A DNA stretch of 64,000 bases from JAYEHL01 sp041653935 (GTDB taxonomy: Bacteria; Chloroflexota; Dehalococcoidia; E44-bin15): contig JBAZEO010000007.1 in assembly GCA_041653935.1 (NCBI GenBank), positions 1 through 64,000 of the forward strand, read 5' to 3'. The notes beneath the pieces are model-generated. The model searched no databases and was not told the origin of the DNA. It saw nothing but the letters and a program-made list of their open reading frames with translations. The position numbers were made by a program, and so were the translations under genes. Shown here in pieces: positions 39,782-48,019 of the stretch. Positions within the stretch are counted from its first letter, which is position 1. Every line of letters begins with the position of its first letter.

Positions 39782-40730
39782 CTATACAGGACAACATGCG
39801 GTGGTGACAGGCGGAGCGGGCTTTATCGGTTCCCACCTGGCAGACGAGTTATTGCGTATTGGCATGAAGGTCACAATCATAGATAACCTTCTAACCGGCA
39901 CTCGCAAGAATATCCCGCTTGGAGTTCAGTTCATAGAAGCGGATGTTTGTATCGTCAAACTACCGTATATGCCGACAGATTATGTATTTCATCTGGCGAG
40001 TCCGGCAAGCCCGATTGATTATGCCGAGTATCCCATCGAAACGCTACTTGTGGGTTCGGCAGGTACGCTCAATATGCTGAATTACGCTAAATCATCGGGA
40101 GCAAAGTTCATACTTGCGTCCACGAGTGAGGTATACGGGTGCGCCGAAATAAACCCACAGCCGGAGAGTTATTGGGGCAGCGTGAATTCCGTCGGCCCTC
40201 GCAGTATGTATGATGAAGCCAAAAGGTTCGCTGAAGCGGCAACTATGGCTTATCACGACGCGTGTGGACTGGATACGCGTATCGCCAGGATATTCAATAG
40301 TTACGGGCCGAGAATGCGCCCTACAGACGGGCGCGTGGTGTCTAACTTCATCAGGTGCGCGATTGAAGGTTTACCCGTTGAGATAACAGGTGATGGATCG
40401 CAGACCAGGAGCTTCTGTTATGTCGCGGATACCGTGGACGGACTGATAAAACTGGCTTTGTCCGATTATCATCTGCCGGTGAATATAGGGAACCCGAATG
40501 AGATAACGATACGCACGCTTGCGGAAAAGATAATGAAACTATTCGATAGCGTTTGCCAGGTTAGGTATTTGGAATCTCGGATCGATGAACCGTATAACCG
40601 CAGGCCAGATATAACGATTGCAAAACAGGTTCTTGGTTGGGAGCCTAAAGTCAACCTTGCCGATGGACTGAATAAAACCTATGGTTGGATGAAGGGCGAG
40701 TTAGATGTGCGCGAAAAATATCAAACTTAA
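39771..40730 (+). CDS. UDP-glucuronate decarboxylase (UDP-xylose synthase)-like (319 aa)
   Basis: Short-chain epimerase/decarboxylase that converts UDP-glucuronate to UDP-xylose with bound NAD. Rossmann TGGAGFIGSH at residues 13-22, HLASPASPIDY, the UXS block LASTSEVYG near 115-123, ESYWGSVNS near 132-140, and catalytic Y147xxxK151 (SMYDEAKR). The order and sequence of these blocks match UDP-xylose synthases more than epimerases. Start ATG 39771 overlaps the large glycosyltransferase gene. Pairs with the dehydrogenase at 27540. Confidence 0.85.
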   Translation: MRSNYTGQHAVVTGGAGFIGSHLADELLRIGMKVTIIDNLLTGTRKNIPLGVQFIEADVCIVKLPYMPTDYVFHLASPASPIDYAEYPIETLLVGSAGTLNMLNYAKSSGAKFILASTSEVYGCAEINPQPESYWGSVNSVGPRSMYDEAKRFAEAATMAYHDACGLDTRIARIFNSYGPRMRPTDGRVVSNFIRCAIEGLPVEITGDGSQTRSFCYVADTVDGLIKLALSDYHLPVNIGNPNEITIRTLAEKIMKLFDSVCQVRYLESRIDEPYNRRPDITIAKQVLGWEPKVNLADGLNKTYGWMKGELDVREKYQT

Positions 40731-40866
40731 ACGTGAGCAAAGGAAAGTAGACTGCGACAGGTGCGGGTTTACATTCAACAAGCGTGATCTCTCACGAGTT
40801 CACGGGATGCTTGTATGTAAGACATGCCGAGACGAGCCTTCGTATAAGGAGCCTGAAGATGGATAG
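40705..40866 (+). CDS. Zinc-finger micro-protein (53 aa)
   Basis: ATG 40705 lies within the end of the decarboxylase gene. CDRCGFTF and CKTCRDE give a CxxC...CxxC zinc ribbon, with a basic N-terminus. Its stop overlaps the adaptor gene start. Conserved in style with other small phage zinc proteins in this window. Confidence 0.6.
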   Translation: MCAKNIKLKREQRKVDCDRCGFTFNKRDLSRVHGMLVCKTCRDEPSYKEPEDG

Positions 40867-41707
40867 ATCGGCTATTGCGACAGCAACAAGAGAACATTTG
40901 CATGAGCTTAAAGGTTCATACGTGACCGGTACGGTGCTTGTCAATGCTATCAACCGCTCGTGCAGGCGCATAAACAGGCTTACTAAGATAAACAAGGTTG
41001 AGGCGACTGTAGGTATACGCACGGGCGCAAGACAAATGTCACTCGGCACGGCCATCATGGACATTTACCGAGTCAGGTTGGGAACGGGCAGCCAACGCAA
41101 GCGGCTTATTCCTATAAGCATGGCGCGGCTCGACGTGGACGATGGTAGTTGGGAAGCTGCTACGGCGGGCACACCAAGTCAATATTACACGGACGGGTTA
41201 GTAATTGGATTCAATCCTAGGCCGCGTGTACGGGCATCCTGGGTGGCTGGAAGCGCGTATTCCGTAGGCGACCTAGTTGTTCCTACCGCCGCGAGCGAAA
41301 ATGGGTTCTACTATAAATGCACCGTTGCGGGAACAGCGTCAGGCACGGCTCCAACCTGGCCGACTACGATAAGCGGGACTGTATCGGATGGCGATGTTAC
41401 TTGGCAGCAGGCGGGAAGTACTCGAGTATATCTGAAAGTGCTGGAAAGCCCTAGTCCACTGGCAAATGCAACAAGTTCGCCCGATTGGTGTCCCGTGGCT
41501 TATCAGGATTCGATAGCAAAGGGCGCGGCGATAGACCTTGCGGGCGGTTTTTCGGCGGATATAGACAATAGCGCGATACGAAGAAGCGGATTATATCAGG
41601 AATACCTTGAAGAAGTGAACTCGCTGAAGGCACTCGGAATAAACAGATCACGCGAATACCAGGCCAGGATACGACCTACCGGATACGCGACTTTTAGGTC
41701 ACGCTAG
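40859..41707 (+). CDS. Head-tail adaptor-like protein with inserted carbohydrate-binding module (282 aa)
   Basis: ATG 40859. The N- and C-terminal parts look like an adaptor (helices around 1-45; C-terminal DSIAKGAAIDLAGGFSADIDNSAIRRSGLYQEYLEEVNSLK). Between residues about 127 and 188 lies a module opening WVAGSAYSVGDLV, with NGFYYKCTVAGTASGTAPTWP and DGDVTWQQ, the pattern of a ChtBD3/CBM5-12-type carbohydrate-binding domain. The C-terminus runs into a tnpB element: the last codons and stop lie in the mobile element. Confidence 0.7.
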   Translation: MDRSAIATATREHLHELKGSYVTGTVLVNAINRSCRRINRLTKINKVEATVGIRTGARQMSLGTAIMDIYRVRLGTGSQRKRLIPISMARLDVDDGSWEAATAGTPSQYYTDGLVIGFNPRPRVRASWVAGSAYSVGDLVVPTAASENGFYYKCTVAGTASGTAPTWPTTISGTVSDGDVTWQQAGSTRVYLKVLESPSPLANATSSPDWCPVAYQDSIAKGAAIDLAGGFSADIDNSAIRRSGLYQEYLEEVNSLKALGINRSREYQARIRPTGYATFRSR

Positions 41708-42878
41708 AGATAGTCGAAACTATCAGATTGTTCCTCTCAACTAAAAGTTGAGGAAACGATACGTCGGGTGACAACGGCGCATCGGAAGGGCATGTAGTCC
41801 AACCGACAAGGTATTTATCTCGGATATTCTTAGAGGCATTGAGATCAGCATTATGCTTAAAACCACATTGACGACAAAGGAACTCGGATTGAGACTTACG
41901 GTTGCCGCGATAGGTGAACCCGCAGCGGTTGCACCTTTGCGATGTATGCCGAGGATCAATAGCGACAATTTGGCATCCTTTGGCTTCGGCCTTGTATTCG
42001 AGGAAGCCCTTGAGTTGCGCGAAGCTCCAGGAGTGAAGTCTGCGTTTGGCTTCTCCGCGAGAGGCTTTGCACCGAGTTCTAATGTTCGTAAGGTTTTCAA
42101 CTACAACCGTAGTTCCTGGTTGAATATCCTTGAGAATAGAGGCGGAGATAACGTGATCGCAATCGCGTCGGAAACGTTGTTCACGTCCCGCAAGGCGTCG
42201 CAAGTGGCGTTTAGCCGACTTGGAACCGTTCGATTGAAGATCACGTTTGAGGCGGAAGGTTCGTTTGACAACCTCCTTCCAATGGCGTTTGCCGTGGAAT
42301 CTGTTGTCGGAAGTAACGGCAGGTCTGGTAACGCCGAGATCAACACCTATTGCTTTACCGTTGTCGATAAAATCAACATCGGGCAATTTGACGACGACAT
42401 GCAGGTAGAACCTACCTTTGCGTTTGATGAGGTCGGCGGTAGACGTAGGACAGTCAATAGCATATTTGGCATATTCAGGAATGGTAAAAGGAATTTTGAG
42501 CCTTCCGTTTGTAGACGACATGCTGATAAGTCCTTTATCCCAGTAGATTTTGAAGGTGTGTCGCTCATACCTTGGAGGACAAGATTTGGATTGTGGGCAG
42601 GATGTTTTCTTTTCTTTCTTAGAACGAGTTATAGTTGCCTTTATGGCCTCAGATGCCTTGTGAATTGCCTGAACATGCAGATCGGAAACAAGATCGGGAA
42701 GAGTATTTTTACAACCGCGATAAACAATGTAATGAAGTTTGTAGGCGTTGCCCTCGCGCTTTTTCCAAGCTACGCGGCATATTGCGTTGAAGGACTCCGT
42801 GAATTGGCGGATCGTTTCAATCAAGGCGTCGGACTGTTCGCAAGTCGGTATAAGTCTCAACCTAACCGTTCTATTCAT
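41694..42878 (-). CDS. tnpB: TnpB, RNA-guided nuclease (394 aa)
   Basis: IS605-family OrfB. RuvC aspartate in IGVDLGVTRP (residue 180), glutamate in VVVENL (261), second aspartate in ADLNASKNI (345), and a zinc finger CNRCG...CRQCG (316, 319, 335, 338). All three catalytic residues are present, so cleavage activity is plausible. No tnpA is nearby, so it is a stand-alone tnpB. The start at 42878 follows TATAAT (42890-42885) with a near-leaderless spacing and no Shine-Dalgarno. An omega-like RNA should overlap the 3' end. Confidence 0.92.
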   Translation of the reverse strand: MNRTVRLRLIPTCEQSDALIETIRQFTESFNAICRVAWKKREGNAYKLHYIVYRGCKNTLPDLVSDLHVQAIHKASEAIKATITRSKKEKKTSCPQSKSCPPRYERHTFKIYWDKGLISMSSTNGRLKIPFTIPEYAKYAIDCPTSTADLIKRKGRFYLHVVVKLPDVDFIDNGKAIGVDLGVTRPAVTSDNRFHGKRHWKEVVKRTFRLKRDLQSNGSKSAKRHLRRLAGREQRFRRDCDHVISASILKDIQPGTTVVVENLTNIRTRCKASRGEAKRRLHSWSFAQLKGFLEYKAEAKGCQIVAIDPRHTSQRCNRCGFTYRGNRKSQSEFLCRQCGFKHNADLNASKNIRDKYLVGWTTCPSDAPLSPDVSFPQLLVERNNLIVSTISSVT

Positions 42879-42915
42879 GGTGATATTATACCATACAAAT
42901 ATGAGAATATGCAAA
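41694..42915 (-). mobile_element. IS605/IS1341-type element, tnpB only
   Basis: Stand-alone tnpB with palindromic structures at its 3' end (41709-41724, GATAGT-CGAA-ACTATC; and 41733-41753) typical of IS605-family right ends. It lies between the adaptor gene and the gene at 42939. The exact ends are not resolvable by eye; the left end is near 42915 and the right end near 41695-41710. Confidence 0.7.
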
Positions 42916-42938
42916 TATAGATTTAGGAGGGATTAACA

Positions 42939-43280
42939 ATGGATACTTCAGGACTCAGGCAATTAAATAGCAAGAACGGCACTTTTGCCGCCGTATCGGG
43001 AACAGTGAACTGCGGCAATGCGCGTATTGTGTCGATGCAGGTAGTCTTGGATGGTAACAGCACTTACGAAGTAGCGGTAAGGGCGACCACGAGCGCAACC
43101 GGCACAGTCGGCAAGGACAGCATGGCGGCTTGCATTTCGGACAATGGAGTATGGGGAACGATACGGCCCTCCGGCGCTGGCGCGAACGACTGGTATCTTG
43201 CCTATAAGACGTATAACGGCGCGACGGCGGCAACCGCAACCAGCGCGAATGATAAATACGCGGTCGAAAGGTGGGGCTGA
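42939..43280 (+). CDS. Hypothetical virion protein (113 aa)
   Basis: TTTAGGAGGGATTAACA precedes ATG 42939, just after the tnpB left end. Ser/Thr/Gly/Ala-rich and beta-patterned, in the head-tail region. No family recognised. Confidence 0.6.
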   Translation: MDTSGLRQLNSKNGTFAAVSGTVNCGNARIVSMQVVLDGNSTYEVAVRATTSATGTVGKDSMAACISDNGVWGTIRPSGAGANDWYLAYKTYNGATAATATSANDKYAVERWG

Positions 43281-43284
43281 TTAT

Positions 43285-43461
43285 ATGAAGAAGAAAACTC
43301 ATCGCGGGTTTGAAACCGTGGCTAAGGAAATATCAAGGAAGCAAGGGATAGCTTTGGAAAATGCCCGCGCTATTTTGGCTAAATCGGGCAGGAACGCATC
43401 CGCCGCAGCCAAACGAAAGAATCCGAGACTCCTGAAAATCAGTGGAGCGAAGAAGCATTAG
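43285..43461 (+). CDS. Small basic protein (58 aa)
   Basis: ATG 43285 directly after the previous stop. Very Lys/Arg-rich with an Ala-rich helix (ISRKQGIALENARAILAKSG), so probably DNA or RNA binding or a packaged protein. Confidence 0.6.
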   Translation: MKKKTHRGFETVAKEISRKQGIALENARAILAKSGRNASAAAKRKNPRLLKISGAKKH

Positions 43462-43473
43462 GAGGGTTTTACG

Positions 43474-43677
43474 GTGGCAAAATCAAGACCTGTGTCTGTA
43501 GACGAAAAGAAATGGCAGGTTGAAAGCGACTTGAACGCGCTTAAACAGGCTGAGGAGATACGGACGGATAGGAAGCGGCTTGCGGCAGTTCAAAAGCTGG
43601 CGAAACAGCAACAATCAGCACTCAATCGCATCAATCCGCAAGTGCAGCAAGGGACGAAAAAAGGACGGAAGAAATAA
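43474..43677 (+). CDS. Small helical protein (67 aa, GTG start)
   Basis: TAGGAGGGTTTTACG precedes GTG 43474. Charged, all-helical, Lys/Gln-rich C-terminus. No family recognised. Confidence 0.55.
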   Translation: MAKSRPVSVDEKKWQVESDLNALKQAEEIRTDRKRLAAVQKLAKQQQSALNRINPQVQQGTKKGRKK

Positions 43678-43862
43678 TGAACGCATTGCTCATATTGTGC
43701 ATGATCGTGGCTATGATCGCAGGAGTATTACACGATTGGCGATTATTGGCATACGGATTATTGACATACGGCTGCGTAGTGACGCTTTGCACAACGATAC
43801 AGGACGCTTTGGGCAAGATAACAGACGCGATAAAGGAGGCCACTTATGGTAAACAACGATAG
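43677..43862 (+). CDS. Two-helix membrane protein (61 aa)
   Basis: TAATG coupling. N-terminal hydrophobic helices (about 3-18 and 22-41) then an amphipathic helix. Overlaps the start of the tailspike-region gene at 43846. Possibly a virion membrane-puncture or envelope protein; not assigned. Confidence 0.55.
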   Translation: MNALLILCMIVAMIAGVLHDWRLLAYGLLTYGCVVTLCTTIQDALGKITDAIKEATYGKQR

Positions 43863-46290
43863 AGCACCGACCGGGCCGAGGGTGCTCGCGCTGGAGGCTG
43901 CCCGTGCTGTTCGTATTCGACACGACGATGGCACGTGGACTAATTATACTCCGACTGCGGATACAGACTTAGCTCGTGGAGCATGTCTTGAAGCTGCATT
44001 AGCAGCAGTCGCGTCGTGTGAAAGCATCTTCATCGCTCCGGGCAGGTTTCGCGGCGATTTTACCATACCGGAAACACTGAACGCCATTTCGATATTCGGA
44101 TCAGGAAGAGATTCGACGGTTCTATTGCCAGATACCAATGTCCTGCGCGGTACGGCAGTCCTGACGATTACTCAGGATGTAGGCGGAGTGAGCCATATTA
44201 TAAAAGACTTTACGCTAGGGCAGGATAGCGGGACACCGTTTAGAGCCTGCGCGTGCCTCAAGACTGATGTAACTCCTGCCAATACGGCGTATGGCCTCAT
44301 CGTACGCGCTGAGAATATCAAGTATAGCTGGAAACATGGCGCGGCTGTAATTGGCGGGGCAATCGATCAGGTAAACCCTGAGATTTACGCATATAAAGAT
44401 TTAGATACCGACCCACCGCTTTACGCTAAGACAATACTTTCAGGAGAGGAAGCCGTCAATCTGTGGAGTGGTGGAGCCGGTTATTCCGCCGCCCTGAGTT
44501 ATTCCTGCCCGAAGTGGAATACCGGTCATAAAATCAGTGTTCCCGACACGGCGACGACTGACGCGTATAAATTTACTCCCGCTAGTTTCCCAAGCGTACC
44601 GGTTACGGCGGATGCTATCAAGCTTTTTATGTATGTCGGGGCTTGCAGCGGCCTTAAAGATGGTGACTGGGAACTCCAGGTGCAAACTTCGGACAATACC
44701 AAGATCGGCGATTCAATCCCGCTTCCATCCCTAACACCTAGTTATGATACGACCTGGGTTCCGCTCATTCTGGCTTGGACGGGAACGAAAACAGGCACAG
44801 CGCATCATCTGGCGCTTGTCAAAGTTCGTAGTTGGGCGAATCCGGCTTTTGCTATTGGGTTTAATGACCTTCAGATGATCGACACCACGAGAGCCGATAA
44901 CGATCAGATTTTTTATGACGGTTGGGACCCGACACAGGTCAAGCCAAAGGTAATGACCGAGGACAGTAGCGACCCTACCGTGCTCTATGGAACTGGCTCA
45001 AAAGGCCTCTGGGGTGGACGTTGGACGGGTGGAACCGCGTTGATGGCAGGAGTTGGGGCAGTGCCGAACACCGCATTACCGCGGTTTACGGTTGGTATCG
45101 TGCATATTGCACCTTTACCCGGACTCGGCACTCTCCAATGGACAAACCCTATTGTTGAAATTCGATGTAGGGACAATGGTTGCGGTGAAGTATTCAAAGC
45201 TCTTGGGCATTCGTCTGCCGAGAGCAATATGGCGATAGTGGGCGCTCAGATTTATCCAGAGATGGGCGGCAGTACCGCCGAGTTTTGGTATATGCAGACG
45301 CTTTTCGGTTCCATTTCCGCGCAAGGGATCGATATGAGCACCGTAAACGCTGAGTATCTGGCTCAAGTCCATCCCGTGCGTCAACTCCATGCCAATGTTA
45401 TGTGGAATGGAAAGGTCTATAACAGCAACGATCTGGATATTGGCAGATATTGGGGTCATCGCACCGGTCTGAATAATCGGGTGCTCGATCTCGAATCCGG
45501 CATGTCCAAACAACAGGACGATACGATCAAGGCATGGCTGACAGAGAACCCGCGACGGATTATAACTCCGGTCTTGGACGCCAAGGGTGCGGCCACATGG
45601 CGATACATAAATGTCGTATATCTCACTACGAGGGCAATCAAGATCAAGGCCGCGCGTATCGTCTATACACAGGCCACAAACACAGCAAGTGGCGCGATTA
45701 TTTGTATTGGTAAGCCTGGTGTGTCCGATACCTACTACGCGAACAATACCGCGCTTGAAAATGCAAAGGGCATAGGCGATTCCACTGCTATAGCACTTCT
45801 GAATGAGATTGTGTCCGATGGCAGCACTGTTGTAGTCGAGTTCAGACCGTCAGCTTCAACCGTGACCGGCAAGTTCTACGTTGAACTGGATTTCGATTAT
45901 GTAACTCCATCAGCGATTCTCGGAGTTCCGACAATAACCGTAACCGGCGATGGTGAAGACGATAAAAACGTTGTCGTCCAACTGAAAGATGAGTTCGCAA
46001 ATGACGTGATAGACGGGATTTACCCTGTAGATTTGTGGCTGTCGGATACTGCCGGAGGCGCGGAGATAACTACAGCGCCTACATCGATCGCAATCAATTA
46101 TGGCATTCAGTTGAAAGTGATAACGGCGGACAAACACTGGAGTTATCTCACCGACGTAGACCTCATACAACCCGGATGTATCGATTTCACGATCACGCAT
46201 ACGGATGCAGCCGCTAAAACATTATTTGTGAACATTGCGGCGGGTGGCAAAATATACAGTTCGGAAGCGATAGTATTCCCAGCGGCGTAG
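43846..46290 (+). CDS. Large beta-helical tail fibre/tailspike protein (814 aa)
   Basis: N-terminal region with APGRFRGDFTIPETLNAISIFGSGRDS (an early turn of a pectate-lyase-like beta helix) followed by many beta turns. The C-terminal third has a separate beta domain. Large, Gly/Thr/Ser-rich, no membrane helix. Expected as a receptor-binding or adhesion spike. Confidence 0.7.
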   Translation: MVNNDRAPTGPRVLALEAARAVRIRHDDGTWTNYTPTADTDLARGACLEAALAAVASCESIFIAPGRFRGDFTIPETLNAISIFGSGRDSTVLLPDTNVLRGTAVLTITQDVGGVSHIIKDFTLGQDSGTPFRACACLKTDVTPANTAYGLIVRAENIKYSWKHGAAVIGGAIDQVNPEIYAYKDLDTDPPLYAKTILSGEEAVNLWSGGAGYSAALSYSCPKWNTGHKISVPDTATTDAYKFTPASFPSVPVTADAIKLFMYVGACSGLKDGDWELQVQTSDNTKIGDSIPLPSLTPSYDTTWVPLILAWTGTKTGTAHHLALVKVRSWANPAFAIGFNDLQMIDTTRADNDQIFYDGWDPTQVKPKVMTEDSSDPTVLYGTGSKGLWGGRWTGGTALMAGVGAVPNTALPRFTVGIVHIAPLPGLGTLQWTNPIVEIRCRDNGCGEVFKALGHSSAESNMAIVGAQIYPEMGGSTAEFWYMQTLFGSISAQGIDMSTVNAEYLAQVHPVRQLHANVMWNGKVYNSNDLDIGRYWGHRTGLNNRVLDLESGMSKQQDDTIKAWLTENPRRIITPVLDAKGAATWRYINVVYLTTRAIKIKAARIVYTQATNTASGAIICIGKPGVSDTYYANNTALENAKGIGDSTAIALLNEIVSDGSTVVVEFRPSASTVTGKFYVELDFDYVTPSAILGVPTITVTGDGEDDKNVVVQLKDEFANDVIDGIYPVDLWLSDTAGGAEITTAPTSIAINYGIQLKVITADKHWSYLTDVDLIQPGCIDFTITHTDAAAKTLFVNIAAGGKIYSSEAIVFPAA

Positions 46291-46315
46291 GACGGAAGGC
46301 GTAAGGAACCCACCA

Positions 46316-48019
46316 ATGTCATCATTTACTAACGAGCAGTGGCAAGCGGCGTTACGCAATATAGCCGACCCGAACCAGGGCGCGGCTTTGATCGGCTATA
46401 TACGCGATGCCGTTGGCGCGGTCGGGCGAAGCCAGCATGATAAAGACGATGAAGAAGTCTCGATCATGGACTTCGGCGCGTACGGCGATGGCGTCCACGA
46501 TGACACGCCCGCGTTTGTGGCCGCGCTTAATCATATTGTCAATTCGGGCAAGAGAGCGACGCTTAAATTGCCTGCGGTAACGGGTTGGAAGATAACTCAG
46601 CAGATAACCGTCGATATTTCCTACGTGGATATTGATTCAGAGCGCGCGCCTATCGACTGCTCGGCTATAACGTCCGGCGCGGCGTTTTATATAACCGGTT
46701 CGTCAGCAGATAAATATATGCAGCATGCGGCCAGAATACAGGGTGTGCATCTAAAAGGGTCATCCAGGTATTCATCGGTCATCGGCATGCAGTTTTCAGG
46801 CCCAGGTGATTCGCGCAAGTTGGGCGCGTCGTACGCGTCTATCGTCAACTGCATTGTGGAACTGTTCGGCACGGGTGTATCGCTTGAGAATTCCGCGTAT
46901 CTCATCCAGTTCGACAAGACCGCCCTAATGCGGAACGGCATAGGTATAAGTTATCCATCCGGTTATGCGGACAACGGGGAAAATGTGACGTTCCATCTTG
47001 GTTCGATCTCTAATAACGAGTGCGGTATATATATGCGGACTGGTGTTATTTCGATGTATGGGACATCGATAGATTATAATCACGATCACCTTACCGAAAA
47101 GATAACCAAACAGATAGACGTTTCATCCGCAATGCTTTTCATGTACGGATGTTATATGGAAAGCAAGTACCATGACGCAACCGCAGACGGCTATCAACCG
47201 CCGATAAAATGCGCGGGCAATGGCGGACTGGTTCACATGTTCGGCGGCGCGATCACATTTGCCGCGTCGGGTTTGATTCAGCCGGACTATCTTATCTCCT
47301 GCGAGCCTGACGCGTCCAGTAGTGCGGCGATGGTAGTGTTGGATGGAGTTCATATACACAATGTAATGCCTACGAGTAAAAAATATGCAATAACGACCGC
47401 TTACGGCACTGTGAGGATAATCAATAGGGCAGGACTCAATATAAGCGCGAGCGCTCACCTGATCGGCGATGGCGCGACTGAAAACTTCATCAAAGACGGC
47501 AGTTTCGAGGGCGCGACCATCACGAGCAATGTGTTCATCTCAGGCGATACAGCCGCGATAACCGACAGGCTGAACGGCACGAATATAGACCTCGTGCTCG
47601 ATGCTACGCCAGGTATGGCGCGAACCGGGTCAAAATGCTTGAAGGCGACCACGGGCGCGGGAGCAACCGGCAAGTTCGCGTTTATATGTCCCGTCACTCC
47701 TGGAGGACTTGGAAACCACGAGCTTTATTATAAGAAGCCGGGCAGTGAAACAGGCGATATAACCATAAGCGGTTACTACGGCGTGATCGACTACAACGCG
47801 GACGGAGTGCCGACGTATCTTACCCGCACCGCCGCGATACATACGGATAGCGTTACCTTCACATCGGCGGCGGTAGACTGGACGATCATCGAAGGGACTT
47901 ACAACATAGCCGGCAAACGCGCACCCGCGTGGGCGACGCATTATATCGTAGAGATCGATATGGACGCGTTCCCTTCGGCTGATCTTTATATAGACGACGT
48001 GAACATGGCGGTGACTTGA
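46316..48019 (+). CDS. Pectate-lyase-fold tailspike (567 aa)
   Basis: Residues about 50-70 read SIMDFGAYGDGVHDDTPAF, the Pectate_lyase_3 entry motif of right-handed beta helices. It is followed by several parallel turns. The C-terminal region is a beta sandwich (SEGTYNIAGKRA-like). A glycan-cutting tailspike is probable; the target glycan is unknown. Confidence 0.8.
   Translation: MSSFTNEQWQAALRNIADPNQGAALIGYIRDAVGAVGRSQHDKDDEEVSIMDFGAYGDGVHDDTPAFVAALNHIVNSGKRATLKLPAVTGWKITQQITVDISYVDIDSERAPIDCSAITSGAAFYITGSSADKYMQHAARIQGVHLKGSSRYSSVIGMQFSGPGDSRKLGASYASIVNCIVELFGTGVSLENSAYLIQFDKTALMRNGIGISYPSGYADNGENVTFHLGSISNNECGIYMRTGVISMYGTSIDYNHDHLTEKITKQIDVSSAMLFMYGCYMESKYHDATADGYQPPIKCAGNGGLVHMFGGAITFAASGLIQPDYLISCEPDASSSAAMVVLDGVHIHNVMPTSKKYAITTAYGTVRIINRAGLNISASAHLIGDGATENFIKDGSFEGATITSNVFISGDTAAITDRLNGTNIDLVLDATPGMARTGSKCLKATTGAGATGKFAFICPVTPGGLGNHELYYKKPGSETGDITISGYYGVIDYNADGVPTYLTRTAAIHTDSVTFTSAAVDWTIIEGTYNIAGKRAPAWATHYIVEIDMDAFPSADLYIDDVNMAVT

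Noticed and set aside
41853..42920. 355-residue open frame on the plus strand opposite tnpB
   Set aside because: It is the mirror of a well-supported tnpB gene, has no ribosome site and shows no domain.
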